Shown one piece after another: positions 1 through 5,221 of a DNA stretch of 12,738 nucleotides. How positions within the stretch are numbered: position 1 is the stretch's first letter; every line of letters begins with the position of its first letter. This DNA is from Candidatus Pacearchaeota archaeon. GTDB lineage: Archaea; Nanobdellota; Nanobdellia; Pacearchaeales; GW2011-AR1. The notes below the pieces were generated by a model. It ran no database searches. It had not been told where the DNA came from and was given only the letters and a program-made list of their open reading frames with translations. The stretch spans positions 1-12,738 of the forward strand of contig JACPLS010000107.1 in NCBI GenBank assembly GCA_016186375.1. The letters run 5' to 3'. Both the position numbers and the translations under genes were made by a program.

Positions 1-10
1 AAGAAAACAT
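1..10 (-). CDS. Possible start of a gene running off the left edge
   Basis: Only the first three codons (Met-Phe-Ser) would lie in the window, so nothing can be said about the product. The start is proposed because an ATG at 10-8 is preceded by a GAAGGG Shine-Dalgarno-like sequence (22-17 on the minus strand) with a 6-nt spacer. A well-formed archaeal TATA element (86-95) and a perfect palindrome (64-82) lie upstream in the right orientation. It would be co-oriented with the two genes to its right. A chance ATG remains possible. Confidence 0.33.
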
Positions 11-63
11 TTTATTCCCTTCAATGTGAGTATCGATTTCTCTATAACTTTTACTCTTTTCAT

Positions 64-82
64 ACCTATCTAATAGATAGGT
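64..82. repeat. 19-bp perfect palindrome, operator-like
   Basis: ACCTATCTAATAGATAGGT has two perfectly complementary 9-nt arms around a single central A. It sits directly downstream (minus strand) of the TATA element at 86-95, where the transcript start near position 65 would fall, which is the classic place for an archaeal repressor site. It could also form a hairpin in the RNA leader. The 11-bp core ATCTAATAGAT recurs at 3581-3591. Confidence 0.55.
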
Positions 83-85
83 TAA

Positions 86-95
86 GTATTTAAGC
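86..95 (-). promoter_or_regulatory. Archaeal TATA/BRE element, minus strand
   Basis: Read on the minus strand this is GCTTAAATAC, nearly the same as the boxes in front of the minus-strand genes starting at 8155 and 12311. Transcription would start about 25-30 nt away, inside the 64-82 palindrome, giving a leader of about 55 nt for the putative edge gene. Confidence 0.45.
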
Positions 96-207
96 TTTGT
101 GGATTAATTTAATAGTTTGAACACTCATGCGGAGATACTGTTGAATTGGTAAAAATTGTTGGTAATGTTTAATATATTTGTATTGTTAAATTATATGAGT
201 GAAATGA

Positions 208-438
208 TTATTTCTTCTTCGCGATATGTTCCGCTCTTTTAATCATTTCTTTCTTTAAGCCAAGGAAAACTCCTCCTTCTTTTCCACCAACATAACTATT
301 TTCTCCTGGCTTGATAATCTTATTCAAAATTGGAAGCTCTATATCAATGTGTGTAACTGATGCACCTGACTTACCTTTTATGTGTATGTAAATATCTGCT
401 TTTCCAATTTTTATTTTTCCCTCTCCTGGGCCGCTCAT
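208..438 (-). CDS. Unknown 76-residue basic protein
   Basis: I do not recognise this small protein. It begins with Gly-rich MSGPGEGK, has an alternating hydrophobic stretch suggesting beta strands (residues about 8-36, including ADIYIHIKG and VTHIDIELP), and ends in a Lys-rich helix (KKEMIKRAEHIAKKK). There is no signal peptide or membrane segment, so it is probably cytoplasmic. Its ATG lies 1 nt after the TAA of the phosphatidyltransferase gene, so the two are almost certainly co-transcribed. A GGAG inside the end of the upstream gene, 12 nt before the ATG, may serve as ribosome-binding site. The tight coupling supports a real gene, but nothing shows a lipid-related function. Confidence 0.7.
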   Translation of the reverse strand: MSGPGEGKIKIGKADIYIHIKGKSGASVTHIDIELPILNKIIKPGENSYVGGKEGGVFLGLKKEMIKRAEHIAKKK

Positions 439-439
439 T

Positions 440-1030
440 TTAGACTTTTTCTCCTTTTTTCTTAATATCCTGAATATAATACATCGCTGAAATGAAGCCA
501 GTTATACCACAAACTATTCCTAGTGGTAAGCTTAAATAAATCCATGAAGGATAGACAATGCTTAATATCAATGAAGGCAGAGCAAAACCCTGAAATAATG
601 TGGTCACCTTTGCTATAAAACGCACTTTAGGAATTCCTTTTCCTGAAAAGAAGGCAATAAGGGCGAAAGGCATTGATACAATTTCTCTGGACATTATTAA
701 CATTAATTGAATACCGTCGAACCACTTTAATTGACCCTCAATCCCAAATACTGTCAAAAATGCAACTGCTGTTCCCACCCATAAAAACCTGTCAGCTAAA
801 ACATCTGCTTTTCTTCCAAATTCACTTTCCCATTTAAATCTGCGCGCTAGTTGTCCATCAAGAAAATCAGTAAATGCGGCAAGAGAAAATAAAAAAACTA
901 TTTCTATTACTGATTGGTTTGTTACAATTAGAAAAATTACAACAAAGGCAAGGATAATTCTGCTTATACTTAGAAAATTTGGAATATTTTGTGTAATTGC
1001 TTTTCCAATATTTTTTCCCTTATCTCCCAT
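440..1030 (-). CDS. CDP-alcohol phosphatidyltransferase family membrane enzyme
   Basis: This 196-residue integral membrane enzyme should transfer a phosphatidyl (in archaea archaetidyl) group from a CDP-activated lipid to an alcohol such as glycerol phosphate, inositol phosphate or serine. The family signature is complete: Asp55-x2-Asp58-Gly59-x2-Ala62-Arg63-x8-Gly72-x3-Asp76-x3-Asp80, which binds divalent metal and the CDP moiety. The N-terminus (NIPNFLSISRI, 15-25) is typical of the family, and several hydrophobic helices surround the motif. The alcohol acceptor cannot be read from the sequence. The start has no Shine-Dalgarno sequence but lies about 25 nt from the TATA box at 1051-1060, so the mRNA is probably leaderless. 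It is the first gene of a two-gene unit with the 76-residue protein. Confidence 0.9.
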   Translation of the reverse strand: MGDKGKNIGKAITQNIPNFLSISRIILAFVVIFLIVTNQSVIEIVFLFSLAAFTDFLDGQLARRFKWESEFGRKADVLADRFLWVGTAVAFLTVFGIEGQLKWFDGIQLMLIMSREIVSMPFALIAFFSGKGIPKVRFIAKVTTLFQGFALPSLILSIVYPSWIYLSLPLGIVCGITGFISAMYYIQDIKKKGEKV

Positions 1031-1050
1031 TATCTACTAAAAACAATAAG

Positions 1051-1060
1051 CTTTAAAAGG
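1051..1060. promoter_or_regulatory. Palindromic TATA box shared by tRNA and phosphatidyltransferase genes
   Basis: CTTTAAAAGG contains TTTAAA, which is self-complementary. Its centre (about 1054.5) lies 24-25 nt from the ATG at 1030 on the minus strand and 26-27 nt from tRNA position 1 at 1081 on the plus strand, the normal archaeal TATA-to-start distance on both sides. No other TATA-like element is seen in the 50-nt gap. Confidence 0.65.
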
Positions 1061-1080
1061 TCTTGCCCGCCATTATTTAC

Positions 1081-1171
1081 AGCAGAGTAGAGTAGCCCGG
1101 AGTGCTCGCCAGGCCCATATTGAATTACATGAGTAACCTGGAGGTCGGTGGTTCAAATCCACCCTCTGCTA
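1081..1171 (+). tRNA. tRNA-Met (CAT), initiator-like, with 16-nt intron
   Basis: All arms fold. The acceptor stem pairs 1081-1087 with 1164-1170 over seven perfect pairs and 1171 is the discriminator A. The D stem is GAGT/GCTC. The anticodon stem is CCAGG (1109-1113)/CCTGG (1137-1141) with anticodon CAT at 1116-1118. The T arm is GGTGG-TTCAAAT-CCACC. CCA is not encoded. The terminal A1-U72 pair and the T arm match archaeal initiators as I recall them, whereas archaeal elongator Met and Ile2 tRNAs start with G. Two oddities: the anticodon stem has A29-U41 where initiators usually have a third G-C pair, and position 33 is C instead of the nearly universal U. Mature length is 75 nt. A lipoprotein gene starts 7 nt downstream. 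Confidence 0.93.
1120..1135 (+). other. tRNA intron at position 37/38 with bulge-helix-bulge fold
   Basis: Removing these 16 nt leaves a 7-nt anticodon loop CCCATAA. The precursor forms the canonical archaeal splice substrate. Nucleotides 32-35 (CCCA, 1114-1117) face TGAG (1130-1133), the 3-nt bulges T-A-T and T-A-A are each cut after the second base, and a T-G/C-A helix closes a small intron loop. The central helix has one C-A mismatch at position 33, which a normal U33 would pair. The exact cut can shift by up to two bases without changing the product. Confidence 0.85.
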
Positions 1172-1178
1172 TATTATC

Positions 1179-1670
1179 ATGAAATCAAATAAAATTATTA
1201 GGATTTTGTCTTTAACAGGTTTAATTGGAATTTTAGGTTGTGTTCCACAGAAAGAAGAACTTTCATTATCTCGAATAGCTGATGAGATGGAAATCATCAG
1301 GACAGATTATTCTAACTCGTTATCTCAAGTCGAATCCACAATGAGAAATGTCTTTGAGGGAAGATATTTTTCAGAGGAAAACCAATTAAAAGTTTATAAT
1401 TTATTAAAATACACAAAAGATAAAAGTGAAAAATATGATAAACTTAAGTTAAAATGCCCTGAACAACCATACGCTTTGGAGTTTCCAACAAATCGTTTTG
1501 AATATTTTCCTCTTTTGGAGAAAAATGTTACTGGAATTGATGGTGGCTCTCCAGAGATACAAAAATATTTTGATTCGAAATATCCAGGATTTAAGGCTGA
1601 TCCTATATTCTCGCCTGGAGAAAAAGAAGCTGTTGAAGAAGCAATAAATATTGCTCTAGAAGTGTTATGA
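1179..1670 (+). CDS. Putative lipoprotein, function unknown
   Basis: This 163-residue protein has a Lys/Arg-containing N-terminus, a hydrophobic stretch and a lipobox Ile-Leu-Gly-Cys with Cys21 as predicted lipid attachment site, so the mature protein would start at Cys21 on the outer face of the cytoplasmic membrane. The mature part is acidic and mostly helical in appearance (about 30-95), then Pro/Gly/Phe-rich (about 95-145: CPEQPYALEFP, DGGSPEIQKYF), ending in a short helix. I recognise no domain. The ATG is only 7 nt after the tRNA-Met 3' end and has no Shine-Dalgarno sequence, so the mRNA may be released from a joint transcript by tRNA 3' processing. The next gene is 69 nt downstream on the same strand. 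Confidence 0.75.
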   Translation: MKSNKIIRILSLTGLIGILGCVPQKEELSLSRIADEMEIIRTDYSNSLSQVESTMRNVFEGRYFSEENQLKVYNLLKYTKDKSEKYDKLKLKCPEQPYALEFPTNRFEYFPLLEKNVTGIDGGSPEIQKYFDSKYPGFKADPIFSPGEKEAVEEAINIALEVL

Positions 1671-1727
1671 GTTTATTATTAAACAATTAAATACAATACA
1701 TTTAAATGATATATTCCTTATTAAGAT

Positions 1728-1733
1728 AAGGAG
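1728..1733 (+). promoter_or_regulatory. Ribosome-binding site for the DMT transporter gene
   Basis: AAGGAG with a 6-nt spacer to the ATG at 1740. It is one of the few strong Shine-Dalgarno sites in the window and fixes the start. A TATA-like TTTAAAT at 1701-1707 is rather close, so transcription may begin further upstream. Confidence 0.7.
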
Positions 1734-1739
1734 ATAAAA

Positions 1740-2615
1740 ATGGGTGTAGAATTAGGAATAATATTTGCATTTGTTGCGATGTTCGCCTGGGGTGTCGGTG
1801 ACTTCTTCATACAAAGATCAACAAGGAAATTTGGAGATTGGGAAACTCTCTTTTTTATTTCATTATTTGGAGTCATTTTTTTGTTTCCATTTGTATATAA
1901 AGATATTCCGACCTTATTTTTATCATTTGATGAGAAATATTTAATTCTCCTTGCCCCTTCTTTCACTATTCTTATTGCTGCCTTGTTTGAATTTGAATCA
2001 TTAAAAAGAGGAAAGATTTCTGTTGTTGAACCTTTATGGTCTTTAGAAGTTCCAGTTTCTGCTTTAGCGGCTTTTTTTATTTTGAAGGAAATTCCTTCTA
2101 CTCTCCAGATTATATTGATTATTACTCTACTTGTTGGCCTAGTATTGGTTTCATTACGTTCCTATCATCTGGAAAAAAAGATCTGGCTCGAAAAAGCAGT
2201 AATTATTGGAGCTTTTTCTGCTATAATTATGGGTTTGGCAAATTTTTTAGTAGGTGTAGGAGCACGAGAAACAAATGCATTAATAATTAATTGGTTTTTA
2301 AGCACTTTCTTAGCATTGGCCTGTTTTATTTATTTAATATCGAAGAAAAATCTTAGAAAAACATTTAAGGATGTAATAAAAAATAAAAAGCTTCTTTTTT
2401 CTATGTGCACATTGGATAATATTGCGTGGGTTGCTTTTGCCTTTTCGATGACTCTTGCCCCAATTGCTTTAGCAGTAGCATTGTCGGAGAGTTATATCAT
2501 TATTGCTGTACTTCTTGGTCTTTTTGTCAATAAAGAGTATTTGAGAAAACACCAAAAAATAGGCCTTATTATTGCTATTATATCGGCTATATTATTGGCT
2601 AGCCTGATGACATAA
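1740..2615 (+). CDS. DMT-superfamily (EamA-type) transporter
   Basis: This 291-residue protein has ten predicted membrane helices (about 5-22, 36-53, 66-84, 96-115, 121-139, 152-172, 179-200, 217-238, 241-263, 272-290), the usual 5+5 layout of two EamA repeats. The end of each repeat carries the family look: EPLWSLEVPVSALAAFFILKE at 97-117 in the first and SESYIIIAVLLGLFVNKE at 249-266 in the second. Members export or import amino acids, nucleobases, sugars or other metabolites; the substrate cannot be told here. Length is normal for the family. The gene is expressed from its own ribosome-binding site and stands alone between the lipoprotein and hydrolase genes. Confidence 0.88.
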   Translation: MGVELGIIFAFVAMFAWGVGDFFIQRSTRKFGDWETLFFISLFGVIFLFPFVYKDIPTLFLSFDEKYLILLAPSFTILIAALFEFESLKRGKISVVEPLWSLEVPVSALAAFFILKEIPSTLQIILIITLLVGLVLVSLRSYHLEKKIWLEKAVIIGAFSAIIMGLANFLVGVGARETNALIINWFLSTFLALACFIYLISKKNLRKTFKDVIKNKKLLFSMCTLDNIAWVAFAFSMTLAPIALAVALSESYIIIAVLLGLFVNKEYLRKHQKIGLIIAIISAILLASLMT

Positions 2616-2645
2616 TATAAAATTTAAAGGATTAAGATATATAAG

Positions 2646-2654
2646 TTTATAAAA
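2646..2654 (+). promoter_or_regulatory. TATA box for the hydrolase-alkyltransferase pair
   Basis: TTTATAAAA centred about 25 nt before the ATG at 2675. There is no Shine-Dalgarno sequence in between, so the transcript is predicted to start at or next to the start codon. Confidence 0.6.
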
Positions 2655-2674
2655 TATTATTCTCTATAAAAAGA

Positions 2675-3241
2675 ATGACAAAAAGAGTTTTCATTGTTCA
2701 TGGATGGGGAGGTAACCCGGAAGAATTAATTCATAAATTACTTAAGGAGAGATTTTCTAAATTAGGATATGAAGTAATTATTCCAAGTATGCCTGATACT
2801 GATGAACCAAAAATTGAGAAATGGATTAAGTTCTTAAGTGAAAAAGTTGAAAAACCCAATAAAGAAACAAATTTTATTGGACATAGTATTGGATGCCAGG
2901 CAATTATAAGATATCTGGAAACTCTTCAAGAAGGAACAAAAGTTGGGAGATGCATATTCATAGCTGGGTGGTTTAATCTTGAAAACCTTGAGAATGATGA
3001 GGAGGAAAGAATAGCCAAACCATGGATAGAAAAACCCATAAACTTCATTAAAATAAGAAATATGCCAAAAGAAATTTTGGTTTATATATCTAGCAATGAA
3101 TATTATGGATATATCGAAGAAAACTCTAAAATGTTTAAAGAAAAATTAGGAGCGAATGTAATTATAGAGAAAGATATTGGTCATTTTACAGATGATGAAG
3201 GCGTCAAAAAATTATCTAAATTTGTGAAAAAAATAAAATGA
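2675..3241 (+). CDS. RBBP9/YdeN-like alpha/beta hydrolase
   Basis: This 188-residue cytoplasmic serine hydrolase is of the small RBBP9 type. It starts with a beta strand followed by HGWGG (9-13), the oxyanion-loop region. The nucleophile elbow is Gly-His-Ser71-Ile-Gly, and the catalytic His is His170 in DIGHFTDDEG. The acid position, normally Asp in an S-x-x-D-P pattern, falls on Glu142 in SSNEYYGY, a conservative but unusual change. Length matches the family (about 180-200). The natural substrate is unknown for most members. Its last four bases (ATGA, 3238-3241) overlap the alkyltransferase start, so the two are translated from one mRNA. Confidence 0.85.
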   Translation: MTKRVFIVHGWGGNPEELIHKLLKERFSKLGYEVIIPSMPDTDEPKIEKWIKFLSEKVEKPNKETNFIGHSIGCQAIIRYLETLQEGTKVGRCIFIAGWFNLENLENDEEERIAKPWIEKPINFIKIRNMPKEILVYISSNEYYGYIEENSKMFKEKLGANVIIEKDIGHFTDDEGVKKLSKFVKKIK

Positions 3242-3552
3242 AACAAATTTCATTTAGCGAGAAATGCTACTTATTGTTAAGAAAAGTGCCTAAAGGAAAA
3301 GTTACAACATATAAGTCGATTGCGAATGCTCTTGGAATAATAGCATACAGAGCAGTTGGAAATGCTATGAACAAAAACCAATATTCTCCTTTTGTACCAT
3401 GCCACAGAGTTGTAAAAAGCACTGGCGAGATTGGAGGATTTTCCCAAGGAAGAAAAAAGAAAATTGAGATGTTAAAGAAAGAAGGCCTTAACATTAAGAA
3501 TGATAAAATTGTTGATTTTGAGAAACAATCTTACAGATTCAATAAAAAGTGA
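3238..3552 (+). CDS. O6-alkylguanine-DNA alkyltransferase (MGMT/Ogt family), single-domain form
   Basis: This suicide repair enzyme moves an alkyl group from O6 of guanine in DNA to its own cysteine. The catalytic motif is intact: Pro54-Cys55-His56-Arg57-Val58, followed by the GGF tail of the active-site region (66-68). The DNA-binding helix-turn-helix includes the Tyr-Arg of AYRAVGNAM (36-44), where Arg38 is the expected arginine finger that flips the base. At 104 residues it has only the catalytic domain and lacks the N-terminal Ada/Ogt domain, as in other short archaeal and ATL-sized members. Having Cys rather than Trp in the PxHRV motif argues for an active transferase rather than an alkyltransferase-like protein. 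It is translationally coupled to the hydrolase by an ATGA overlap and has no ribosome-binding site of its own. Confidence 0.92.
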   Translation: MKQISFSEKCYLLLRKVPKGKVTTYKSIANALGIIAYRAVGNAMNKNQYSPFVPCHRVVKSTGEIGGFSQGRKKKIEMLKKEGLNIKNDKIVDFEKQSYRFNKK

Positions 3553-3580
3553 AGATTTTTATTTACACATAAATAATATA

Positions 3581-3591
3581 ATCTAATAGAT
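3581..3591. repeat. Second copy of the palindromic core ATCTAATAGAT
   Basis: This is identical to the centre of the 64-82 palindrome. It lies about 26 bp upstream of the RNase HII TATA box, in the 84-nt gap after the alkyltransferase gene. A nine-base partial copy on the other strand is at 12347-12355, also just upstream of a TATA box. Confidence 0.4.
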
Positions 3592-3607
3592 ATTATTATT
3601 CAATATA

Positions 3608-3616
3608 TTTTTAAAA
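3608..3616 (+). promoter_or_regulatory. TATA box for ribonuclease HII
   Basis: TTTTTAAAA centred 25 nt before the ATG at 3637, with no Shine-Dalgarno sequence between them. Leaderless mRNA is predicted. Confidence 0.6.
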
Positions 3617-3636
3617 TCACTTATTCTCCAATACTT

Positions 3637-4314
3637 ATGTTAATCTTGGGTATTGATGATGCGGGGAGAGGACCACTAATAGGGCCAATGATATTAGCTG
3701 GGGTCTTGATAAACAAAGAACAGGAGAAGTACCTGAAAAAATCGGGCATTACTGATTCAAAATTACTTTTACATGAAAAAAGGATATCGCTCTCTGAATT
3801 AATAAAAAAACACCTTATTTCTTCTTATACAGTTTCAACAACAGCTGAGCAAATAGACCTTTCTATAAATTCTGGAATAAATTTGAACACATTGGAGGCA
3901 ATGAAGGCTGCTGAAATTATAAATAATCTTAACAAAGGAAAGGAAAAAATAAAAGTTATAGTTGATTGCCCATCGGTTAATACGATAGCTTGGAAGAATA
4001 CTCTCAGCGGTTATATAGAGAAAAAAGAAAACCTAGAAATTCATTGTGAGCATAAGGCAGATTTTAATCATACATCAGTTTCTGCTGCCTCAATCTTGGC
4101 AAAAGTTAGAAGAGAAGAAGAGATTAGTAAATTAAGAGACAAATATAAAGAATTTGGAAACATAGGATCTGGATATCCCTCAGATCCTATAACAAAAGAG
4201 TTCCTTAGGAAATCAGGTCTAAGTTTAAAAGATTCAGGTATTTTTAGGAAAACTTGGAGTACTTGGAAATCATTATTTCCAGAACAGGGACAGAAGACGT
4301 TAGAGGAATATTAA
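3637..4314 (+). CDS. rnhB: Ribonuclease HII
   Basis: It cuts the RNA strand of RNA/DNA hybrids and nicks 5' of single ribonucleotides in DNA, for primer removal and ribonucleotide excision repair. The 225-residue length is typical. Catalytic acids align as Asp7 and Asp8 in GIDDAGRGP, Asp110 in VIVDCPSVN, and Asp142 in HKADFNHTSVSAASILAKV. The conserved Tyr of GSGYPSDP is Tyr180. Position 8 is Glu (DEAGRG) in most characterised archaeal and bacterial enzymes; here it is Asp, keeping the charge but shortening the side chain. The DSKLL motif (40-44) is present. It has its own leaderless-type promoter and converges on the membrane-protein gene to its right. Confidence 0.93.
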   Translation: MLILGIDDAGRGPLIGPMILAGVLINKEQEKYLKKSGITDSKLLLHEKRISLSELIKKHLISSYTVSTTAEQIDLSINSGINLNTLEAMKAAEIINNLNKGKEKIKVIVDCPSVNTIAWKNTLSGYIEKKENLEIHCEHKADFNHTSVSAASILAKVRREEEISKLRDKYKEFGNIGSGYPSDPITKEFLRKSGLSLKDSGIFRKTWSTWKSLFPEQGQKTLEEY

Positions 4315-4373
4315 GAAAAGAATTAAAACATCGATATCGAAGGAAATAATTCAATTTTATCTATATTCTTGTG

Positions 4374-4403
4374 ACGTTATCAAACAAAGTTACATTGTAA
4401 CGT
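4374..4403. repeat. Inverted repeat in the convergent intergenic gap
   Basis: ACGTTA (4374-4379) and TAACGT (4398-4403) are complementary. A competing shorter hairpin, GTTAC-ATT-GTAAC, lies at 4389-4401. A separate 10-bp palindrome TCGATATCGA lies at 4331-4340. The gap (4315-4434) separates the 3' ends of RNase HII and the membrane-protein gene, so a role in 3'-end formation is plausible, but no T-tract follows directly on either strand. Confidence 0.35.
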
Positions 4404-4434
4404 AAGCGGGAGTTTTTAGACTCAAAAAAATTAT

Positions 4435-5040
4435 TTACTCTTTTAAATTGAAAATATTTCTATAAACATAAACAGGAATTAAGACTAGGAGGGCGGAACC
4501 GATAATAAAGAAAAAGTGTAAATTAAATAATTTCAAATTTGAATATGATTGAACCTGATAATCCCAGTCGCCGGAAAAAAATCCACCGACCTGCCAAAGT
4601 AATACACCAATTAACATGACTATAATCATTGCCATCCATTTCTTTTCAGTTGCCCTTGTGAAGGCGACGTATAATTCCCTAAAAGAAAAAAGAATAAACG
4701 GATAGTAAATTAATAATACTAATTCAAATATTGGGGAATTTATGAAAGAATAACTCCAAAATTGTAAAATAAATCTTCCGATAATCTCAATAATTATTCC
4801 GATAAGAAACATTATAAAATATAATTTTAGGAATTTTTTCTTATCTCGCATTAAAATTTGAAGCGCGGTATCTTTAGTTTTCTTAGATGCGAGATAATCG
4901 GAGAAGAACCAAACTCCGATTGCTGCAAGGAAATGCCAATTATGAACATTATTGAATATTGCAATTAAAGATAGAAAAATCAGAACAAAACCAGAAATTC
5001 CAATTATTGCTGGTACACCTTTTCCTCTTTTCTTAACCAT
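4435..5040 (-). CDS. Six-helix membrane protein, family unknown
   Basis: This 201-residue protein has a basic N-terminus (MVKKRGKG) and six predicted transmembrane helices at about 10-30, 35-52, 71-95, 104-122, 135-153 and 172-192. Between helices 2 and 3 is a Lys-rich, likely cytoplasmic loop (SKKTKDTALQILMRDKKK). Charged or polar residues inside the membrane part include Asp48 and Glu85 with nearby Arg89 (EIIGR), which could be functional. I cannot assign it to a transporter or enzyme family. The start lies 25 nt from the TATA-like element at 5061-5070, so it is likely leaderless and separate from the SMC gene upstream. Confidence 0.8.
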   Translation of the reverse strand: MVKKRGKGVPAIIGISGFVLIFLSLIAIFNNVHNWHFLAAIGVWFFSDYLASKKTKDTALQILMRDKKKFLKLYFIMFLIGIIIEIIGRFILQFWSYSFINSPIFELVLLIYYPFILFSFRELYVAFTRATEKKWMAMIIVMLIGVLLWQVGGFFSGDWDYQVQSYSNLKLFNLHFFFIIGSALLVLIPVYVYRNIFNLKE

Positions 5041-5060
5041 GTATTAAATAAAGAAAAAGG

Positions 5061-5070
5061 GTTTTTAACC
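5061..5070 (-). promoter_or_regulatory. TATA box for the six-helix membrane protein
   Basis: On the minus strand GGTTAAAAAC, centred 25 nt before the ATG at 5040, with no Shine-Dalgarno sequence downstream. Confidence 0.55.
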
Positions 5071-5074
5071 TTTT

Positions 5075-5151
5075 CCTCAATCTTTAATATCTATTGATGG
5101 TATTTATCTATTAAAATTATAGAATAAAGTAATAAACATTAAAGATAGAGG
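5075..5151. repeat. 14-bp inverted repeat between SMC and membrane-protein genes
   Basis: CCTCAATCTTTAAT (5075-5088) and ATTAAAGATAGAGG (5138-5151) are complementary at 13 of 14 positions and 49 nt apart. The repeat lies just upstream of the membrane-protein TATA box and downstream of the SMC stop. It could be an RNA hairpin in the SMC 3' region or a pair of binding sites. A smaller hairpin TTCTAA/TTAGAA lies at 5168-5187. Confidence 0.4.
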
Positions 5152-5221
5152 GATTTATTTTATTAAATTCTAATTCTTATTTTAGAAGTAAATTAATTTA
5201 TTGAATTATTTATCATCAATT

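Noticed and set aside
1081..1171. Elongator tRNA-Met or tRNA-Ile2 reading
   Set aside because: The A1-U72 pair and the T arm favour an initiator; the alternatives usually begin with G. Kept as a residual doubt because of A29-U41.
1721..1966. Minus-strand ORF over the transporter start, and similar short ORFs at 2036-2290, 3267-3494, 8347-8577, 10025-10258, 10954-11148 and 11905-12135
   Set aside because: Each lies within or across a well-supported gene in another frame and shows no protein-like pattern of its own.
4331..4340. Palindrome TCGATATCGA as a regulatory site
   Set aside because: It lies between two convergent 3' ends, so an operator role is unlikely; it may be chance or a restriction-type site.
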